Shown: positions 6,121-10,068 of the stretch, one piece after another
Numbering within the stretch: position 1 is the stretch's first letter
Layout: the number at the start of each line of letters is the position of its first letter
NCBI GenBank assembly: GCA_016869335.1
Contig: VGEJ01000066.1
Location: forward strand, 1 to 10,068
DNA length: 10,068 nucleotides
Direction of reading: 5' to 3'
From: Alphaproteobacteria bacterium
Lineage (GTDB): Bacteria > Pseudomonadota > Alphaproteobacteria > VGEJ01
Made by a program: the position numbers and the translations under genes
The notes under the pieces: generated by a model
What the model saw: the letters and a program-made list of their open reading frames with translations, nothing else
What the model was told of the DNA's origin: nothing
Databases searched by the model: none

Positions 6121-6628
6121 GCGCCGGCGCGGACTGCCATGCGAGGGGCGCGAGAGCCCAGTCGGGATACAGCTTCGGCGGGTCGATGCGGCCCACGCGC
6201 ACGTCGTGGGCGTAACGGAGCACGATGTCGCTCCACTTCAGCTCGGACGCGGCCCCGGTCGGCGCCGGCTCGTAGTCCCCGGGATCGAGGCCGTGCGAGG
6301 CAGCCTCCACCAGTGTGGCACGGACGATCGCCAGCCAGCGCGCCCCGTCACGCCCCTGCCACAGTGCCGCGCCGCGCCGCGCCGCGTACAGGCTCCGCAA
6401 CGCCGCGCCGCGCTCGGCGCAGGTCGGCAGCCACTGCGCCAACGCCTGCTCGAACCGTGCGGGCGCATCCGCTGCGACCGGGTGCGGCACGGTGGCGAGG
6501 GCGAGCACGATACCGATGAGCGCCCCCGGGCACGCCGCCAGGCGGGCGCTCCCGCGGCAGGGCGAACGAGTTGCAGTGATGCCAGTCGGCGGTATGGAGG
6601 AAAGCTCGCTGGAGCCGAAGGCGAGCAC
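6077..6628 (-). CDS. L,D-transpeptidase (YcbB/LdtD family), N-terminal part of frameshifted gene
   Basis: This frame encodes the signal peptide and first part of the scaffold domain of the same transpeptidase. A hydrophobic A-L-I-G-I-V-L-A-L-A-T-V run ends in an A-A-D cleavage region. It is followed by L-Y-A-A-R-R-G-A-A-L-W, H-G-L-D-P-G-D-Y and L-R-Y-A-H-D-V-R-V-G-R-I-D-P-P, all hallmarks of the YcbB N-terminus. After P-D-W-A-L-A-P it continues with about 25 residues that do not look like the family and stops at 6077. The expected continuation is in the frame of 4993-6120. The true start is unclear: GTG 6628 has no good ribosome binding site. A CTG at 6541 with GGGAG upstream fits the signal peptide better but is a rare start. 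TTGACC (6679-6674) is a possible -35 box upstream. Confidence 0.7.
   Translation of the reverse strand: MLAFGSSELSSIPPTGITATRSPCRGSARLAACPGALIGIVLALATVPHPVAADAPARFEQALAQWLPTCAERGAALRSLYAARRGAALWQGRDGARWLAIVRATLVEAASHGLDPGDYEPAPTGAASELKWSDIVLRYAHDVRVGRIDPPKLYPDWALAPLAWQSAPALARARGGASRGLPC
6110..6130 (-). other. Inferred frameshift point in the L,D-transpeptidase gene
   Basis: Family-like sequence leaves one minus frame and resumes in another around a GC dinucleotide run (6111-6118, inside alternating C/G sequence up to 6130). One extra base, or loss of one two-base GC unit, explains the change. Both sides are otherwise well conserved, with no other stop. That suggests a recent mutation, a phase-variable tract or a sequencing/assembly error rather than an old pseudogene. 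Confidence 0.75.
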
Positions 6629-6904
6629 ACCCGCTGGCGGCGCAGATTCACGGTATGTTCGCGAAGGGTCGTAGGTCAAGTGGGGTCGTGCAGGCAGCGC
6701 GCACCCACCGTAGCGTCCTTTCCGTAACACATCGTTGAGGAGGGCGCCGTACACACCATCGTGACGCCTGCGCGTCCGGCGGCGACGATCCGCAATTGCC
6801 CACGCCAGATTACCCGAGAGCCCGAGGCGCTTGCCAGCGGTAAGTCGGCACGCGGCGCCGCGCCGTAGCAATCGTGTCCGCACATCCACGAGGAGGAAGC
6901 AGCG

Positions 6905-7333
6905 ATGAAACGGACGACATTGGCGGTCTCGGCCGCGGCCCTGGCGATGCTCGTATGGGCACCGGCGGCGGTGCTTGCCGACACACTCTACGAACGGCTG
7001 GGCGGCGCACCCGCGCTCGCGGCCGTGGTCGATGCGTTTGTCGACAACACCACGAGCGACGAGGTCATCGCACCGTTCTTCGCCACCACCGACATGGTGG
7101 CGTACAAGGCCACGCTCGCAGACTTCTTGTGCGTAGCGACCGGTGGGCCGTCCACCTATCACGGCCGCTCGATGGTCGATGCCCACACCCGCATGAACAT
7201 CACCAAGGAGCAGTTCGCACACACGGTCGGGCTCCTGATCAAGGCGATGCAGACGCTGAACGTCCCGCAGGCGCAGCAGGACGAGGTGGTGGCCCTGCTC
7301 GACCCGCTCGAGGGCGACATCGTCGGGCGTTAG
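6905..7333 (+). CDS. Exported group I truncated haemoglobin
   Basis: A 142-residue protein with a Sec signal peptide (residues 1 to about 26, V-L-A-D cleavage region) ahead of a TrHbN-type 2-on-2 globin. Seen are L-Y-E-R-L-G-G at 28-34, P-F-F near 57-59, L-A-D-F-L-C, G-G-P-x-x-Y-x-G-R-S-M, and proximal haem ligand His94 in D-A-H-T-R-M-N-I-T. Such proteins bind O2 or NO; here it should act in the periplasm or outside. The B-helix has A-F-V-D-N where well-studied members have Phe-Tyr, so the B10 tyrosine that stabilises bound O2 seems replaced by Val46. AGGAGG (6891-6896) fixes the start. It is divergent from the L,D-transpeptidase across about 276 bp (6629-6904), in which I see no gene and no convincing promoter. 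Confidence 0.9.
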   Translation: MKRTTLAVSAAALAMLVWAPAAVLADTLYERLGGAPALAAVVDAFVDNTTSDEVIAPFFATTDMVAYKATLADFLCVATGGPSTYHGRSMVDAHTRMNITKEQFAHTVGLLIKAMQTLNVPQAQQDEVVALLDPLEGDIVGR

Positions 7334-7433
7334 CGACCTCCGCGCGCTGCACGGGGGCGTCGTAAGCTCGCCGTCGCTGCCCCGATGGATACGTGGTAAA
7401 GAGAGTGCCTGATTCGGCCGAGGAGGTATGGAC

Positions 7434-8726
7434 ATGGCGACGACCAGCAAGAACCCCGAGACGATCGTGCTGCACGCGGGCTATCGCTCCGACCCGACCA
7501 CGACGGCCGTCGCTGTGCCGATCTATCAGACCACCTCGTATCAGTTCCATTCCACCGAGCACGCGGGCAACCTGTTCGCGCTGAAGGAACTCGGCAACAT
7601 TTACACCCGGATTATGAATCCAACCCAGGCGGTGTTCGAGGAGCGCATGGCCGCGCTCGAGGGCGGGGTCGGCGCGCTGGCCCTGGCCTCGGGCCAGGCG
7701 GCCTCGCTGTTCGCGGTCCAGAACATCTGCCACGCCGGTGACAATTTCGTGTGCTCGACCGACATCTACGGCGGGAGCTGGAATCTCTTCGCCAACACCT
7801 TCAAGACGATGGGCATCGAGTGCCGTTTCGTCGATCCGGTCGATCCGGCGAACTTCCGGCGCGCGACCGATGAGCGCACGCGCTGCTACTACGGCGAGAC
7901 GCTGCCCAATCCGAAGCTCGCGGTGTTCCCGATCGCCGAGGTCGCCAAGATCGGCCGCGAGCTTGGCGTCCCACTGATCATGGACAACACTGCCGCGCCC
8001 GTGCTGTGCCAGCCGATCAAGCACGGCGCCACCGTTAGCATGCACTCGACCACCAAGTACATCGGCGGCCACGGCACCTCGATCGGCGGCGTCCTGGTCG
8101 ATGGCGGCAACTTCGATTGGGAAAAGCATGCCAAGCGCTTCCCGATGCTCAACACGCCCGATCCAAGCTACCACGGCGCGGTATGGACCCAGGCGGTCAA
8201 GCCGCTCGGCCCGATCGCCTATATCATCAAGGCGCGGGTGACGCTGTTGCGCGACATCGGCGCCGCGATGTCACCGTTCAACGCCTTCCTGTTCATCCAG
8301 GGGCTCGAGACGCTGGTCCTGCGCATGCGCCAGCACTGCGGTAACGCCATTGCGGTGACGGAGTACCTCGTCAAGCACCCGAAGATCACCCGCGTGATCT
8401 TCCCCGGGCTGCAAAGCGGCGAGCTCCGACGCCGTGCGGACGCGTACCTCGCGGGTGGCTATGGCGCGCTGATCGGCTTCGAGCTCAAGGGCGGGCGCGA
8501 TGCTGGGCGCGCCTTCATCGACGCGCTCAAGATGCTCTATCACGTGGCCAACATCGGCGATGCGCGCTCGCTCGCGATCCATCCGGCGACCACGACCCAC
8601 TCGCAGCTCTCGCCCGAGGAGCAGAGCCAGACCGGGGTGAGCGATGCTTACGTGCGGCTCTCGATCGGCATCGAGCACGTCGATGACATCATCGCCGACC
8701 TCGACCAGGCGCTGGCGAAGGCTTAG
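7434..8726 (+). CDS. metY: O-acetylhomoserine sulfhydrylase (thiol-lyase) MetY
   Basis: A 430-residue PLP enzyme of the Cys/Met metabolism family. It converts O-acetylhomoserine and sulfide to homocysteine in direct-sulfhydrylation methionine synthesis, in the cytoplasm. Motifs include V-P-I-Y-Q-T-T-S-Y, Y-T-R-I-M-N-P-T, A-S-G-Q-A-A, M-D-N-T-A-A-P, the PLP-lysine segment S-T-T-K-Y-I-G-G-H-G (Lys codon 8055-8057) and S-L-A-I-H-P-A-T-T-T-H-S-Q-L. Length is normal for MetY and longer than MetB/MetC (about 380-400). The start is placed at 7434, not the ATG at 7428, because AGGAGG (7421-7426) ends one base before 7428 but seven before 7434. It is 100 bp from the haemoglobin stop. That gap shows no recognisable SAM riboswitch and no clear terminator. 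Confidence 0.95.
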   Translation: MATTSKNPETIVLHAGYRSDPTTTAVAVPIYQTTSYQFHSTEHAGNLFALKELGNIYTRIMNPTQAVFEERMAALEGGVGALALASGQAASLFAVQNICHAGDNFVCSTDIYGGSWNLFANTFKTMGIECRFVDPVDPANFRRATDERTRCYYGETLPNPKLAVFPIAEVAKIGRELGVPLIMDNTAAPVLCQPIKHGATVSMHSTTKYIGGHGTSIGGVLVDGGNFDWEKHAKRFPMLNTPDPSYHGAVWTQAVKPLGPIAYIIKARVTLLRDIGAAMSPFNAFLFIQGLETLVLRMRQHCGNAIAVTEYLVKHPKITRVIFPGLQSGELRRRADAYLAGGYGALIGFELKGGRDAGRAFIDALKMLYHVANIGDARSLAIHPATTTHSQLSPEEQSQTGVSDAYVRLSIGIEHVDDIIADLDQALAKA

Positions 8727-8798
8727 CCGACCGCGCTCAGCCATGATATCTAGACTCACCACTATCACGGCGCAATAAAGGCCTTGCTTGCTAAATGA

Positions 8799-9452
8799 TC
8801 AGGCGAGCGCGGCGAGCACGGTCTGGCGCAGGAGTGCCGGCGCCGGGGTCTGGCCGATGCCGGCGGGGCCTGCTTCGGCCTCGATGAAGCGCCAGCGCAC
8901 GAGGCCCGCGCGGTCGATCAGGTACATGCCGGAGAGTTGATTCCAGATCGCCTGCGCCTCGCGCGCATCACCCTCGTCCATCGCGAAGCCATCGACCCGG
9001 TTGAGCAGCGTGCCGGCGTCGGAGAGCGGCACTGGCTCGGCAAACTCGCCCGTCGGGTTGGACCGGGTACTCGCGTAATCCGCTGCGCCCAGGGTTCTCG
9101 GCCACACCGTCGGGCCCTCGCCGCGCTCCGGCCGCGGCAGCCCGAACGCGCGGTGCACGGTCATCTCGGGGTCGGAGGCCAGGATCGCCGAGAGCGGCCG
9201 GTGGCGGATGTAGAGCCGTGCCCGCTCTGCCGGCGTCGTCATCACGACCACGGTCGTGACGCCGGACTCGCGCACCTCTGCGGCCACGGTCTCGATCTGC
9301 GCAAGGTGCCGGCTGCAGAACGGACAATAGATGCCGCGCAAGAGCCCGAGCAGCACGTGGGTGCGGTCGCGGAATGCCGCAAGCTCGACCGTTCCGGGCC
9401 GGTTGACGGCGGGCAGCGCGAAGGCCGGGGCGGGATCGCCGCCGCCGATCAT
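8799..9452 (-). CDS. Peroxiredoxin-like (AhpC/TSA, thioredoxin-fold) protein
   Basis: A 217-residue protein with a redoxin/AhpC-TSA fold. An N-terminal G-D-P-A-P-A-F-A-L-P is followed by a strand leading to R-G-I-Y-C-P-F-C-S-R-H-L with Cys43 and Cys46. Then come T-T-V-V-V-M-T-T and the P-L-S-A-I-L-A-S-D-P-E-M-T-V-H-R-A-F-G-L segment of peroxiredoxin-like proteins. The C-terminal Y-L-I-D-R-A-G-L-V-R-W-R-F closes the fold. A C-x-x-C at the active site instead of a lone peroxidatic Cys allows a thiol reductase role as well as peroxide reduction. No signal peptide is seen, so it is cytoplasmic. No ribosome binding site precedes the ATG; a promoter-like -10 six bases upstream suggests a leaderless mRNA. 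The gene is convergent with metY (72 bp) and divergent from the hydratase (85 bp). Confidence 0.8.
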   Translation of the reverse strand: MIGGGDPAPAFALPAVNRPGTVELAAFRDRTHVLLGLLRGIYCPFCSRHLAQIETVAAEVRESGVTTVVVMTTPAERARLYIRHRPLSAILASDPEMTVHRAFGLPRPERGEGPTVWPRTLGAADYASTRSNPTGEFAEPVPLSDAGTLLNRVDGFAMDEGDAREAQAIWNQLSGMYLIDRAGLVRWRFIEAEAGPAGIGQTPAPALLRQTVLAALA

Positions 9453-9458
9453 GCGCGC

Positions 9459-9486
9459 ACTCTAGCACGCCGTGGCGCCCGGTCGA
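9459..9486 (-). promoter_or_regulatory. Promoter candidate giving a leaderless peroxiredoxin-like mRNA
   Basis: TCGACC (9486-9481) and TAGAGT (9464-9459) on the minus strand are 16 bases apart, each matching consensus at 4/6. Six bases separate the -10 box from the ATG at 9452, so transcription would begin at about the A of the start codon. The same six-base geometry occurs at the short ORF before trpE(G). Confidence 0.4.
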
Positions 9487-9537
9487 TCCGCTGGTCATCG
9501 GCGCCGCGGGGCAATAAGCTGCGCCGCAGGGAGCGCC

Positions 9538-10068
9538 ATGACGGCAGACCAGGAGCAGATCGAAGCGGCGGCTGCGCGTTTGCGCCAGGCGCATGAGAGC
9601 GGCGTGCCGTGCGCCCCGGTGCGCGAGCTGATCGGCGAGACGGATGTCGCCACGGCCTATGCGGTCCAGGCGCTGACCACGGCGCGGGCGCTGGCGGGTG
9701 GCCGGCGGCTGGTCGGGCGCAAGATCGGCCTCACCGCCAGATCGGTGCAGGTTCAGCTCGGCGTCGATCAGCCCGACTACGGTATGCTGTTCGCGGACAT
9801 GGCGGTAGCCGAGGGCGAGGAGATCGCGCCCGGGCGGGTGCTGCAGCCGCGCGTCGAGGGCGAGATCGCCTTCGTGCTCGGCGCCGACCTCGACGAGACC
9901 CAGCTCACGCCGGCCGATATCATCAATGCCGTGGACTACGCACTGGCGGCGATCGAGATCGTCGGCTCGCGCATCGCCGGCTGGAACATCAAGATCACCG
10001 ATACCATCGCCGACAACGCCTCCTCGGGCCTGTTCGCGCTCGGCAACGAGCCGCGCCGGCTCGGCACC
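9538..10068 (+). CDS. 2-keto-4-pentenoate hydratase family protein (partial, runs off right edge)
   Basis: The first 177 residues of a hydratase/decarboxylase of the MhpD/DmpH/FAA-related family. Family members add water to 2-hydroxypenta-2,4-dienoates, or decarboxylate 4-oxalocrotonate, in aromatic meta-cleavage pathways. Visible are A-Y-A-V-Q near 40-44, V-G-R-K-I-G-L-T near 59-66, Q-L-G-V-D-Q-P-D-Y-G near 73-82, and P-R-V-E-G-E-I-A-F with Glu107 and Glu109. With Glu140 these match the three metal-binding glutamates of E. coli MhpD. The family is about 260 residues, so roughly a third is missing at the edge. AGGGAG (9528-9533) precedes the ATG. Hydratase versus decarboxylase and the substrate cannot be told from this part. 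No other meta-cleavage gene is in the window; the rest of an operon may lie to the right. Confidence 0.88.
   Translation, partial: MTADQEQIEAAAARLRQAHESGVPCAPVRELIGETDVATAYAVQALTTARALAGGRRLVGRKIGLTARSVQVQLGVDQPDYGMLFADMAVAEGEEIAPGRVLQPRVEGEIAFVLGADLDETQLTPADIINAVDYALAAIEIVGSRIAGWNIKITDTIADNASSGLFALGNEPRRLGT

Noticed and set aside
7334..7433. SAM or SAH riboswitch upstream of metY
   Set aside because: metY genes in some proteobacteria carry SAM-II riboswitches, but I could not find the conserved core segments or a matching pseudoknot in these 100 bases.
6629..7450. Extension of the transpeptidase N-terminal frame far upstream to 7450
   Set aside because: The open frame continues across and antisense to the haemoglobin gene, but only sequence after about 6600 resembles a signal peptide and the YcbB family.
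7239..8174. A 311-codon minus-strand open frame
   Set aside because: It is antisense to metY and the end of the haemoglobin gene. The composition is shadow-like and there is no domain or ribosome binding site.
8727..8798. Intrinsic terminator between the convergent metY and peroxiredoxin-like genes
   Set aside because: Only a 4-bp stem (GCAA/TTGC) and a short AAGGCCTT palindrome are present. There is no stable hairpin with a T-run on either strand.

Overview
The window is a GC-rich (estimated mid-60s percent or more) bacterial chromosome segment with dense Shine-Dalgarno-led genes. Gene content points to a proteobacterium. It holds a fused anthranilate synthase of the TrpE(G) type best known from Rhizobiales and Azospirillum, an ldtD-mepK-like pair of cell-wall genes, an exported group I truncated haemoglobin and a PEP-CTERM surface protein. 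The mix does not decide between Alpha- and Gammaproteobacteria. No insertion sequence, tRNA, rRNA, CRISPR array or phage gene was seen.

Layout. Positions 1-393 hold no gene I can defend but carry regulatory structure: a perfect TGTGA-N6-TCACA palindrome, two further inverted repeats and a near-consensus sigma-54 promoter (GG-N10-GC). These precede a plus-strand gene for a secreted PEP-CTERM protein (394-1035), which ends in an 11-12 bp GC hairpin. A minus-strand block follows. Read in transcription order it is: an L,D-transpeptidase broken by a frameshift (about 6628-4993), a Tat-exported M15/YcbK-type peptidase (4817-4272), a short leader ORF plus folded leader RNA (4214-4077), the bifunctional TrpE-TrpG gene (4076-1929), and two tandem Dabb-domain paralogues (1829-1503 and 1435-1112). 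The right part has a plus-strand exported truncated haemoglobin (6905-7333) and O-acetylhomoserine sulfhydrylase MetY (7434-8726), a convergent minus-strand peroxiredoxin-like gene (9452-8799), and a divergent hydratase of the 2-keto-4-pentenoate hydratase family that runs off the right edge (9538-10068).

How the genes fit together. The transpeptidase and M15 peptidase would cross-link and cut peptidoglycan in the periplasm, and their order matches E. coli ldtD-mepK. TrpE(G) commits chorismate to tryptophan and MetY fixes sulfide into homocysteine, so both are amino-acid biosynthesis genes. The points most worth a second look are the sigma-54/PEP-CTERM promoter with its upstream palindromes, the candidate leaderless Trp leader ahead of trpE(G), the frameshift at a GC dinucleotide run in the transpeptidase, and the exported haemoglobin that appears to lack the usual B10 tyrosine.
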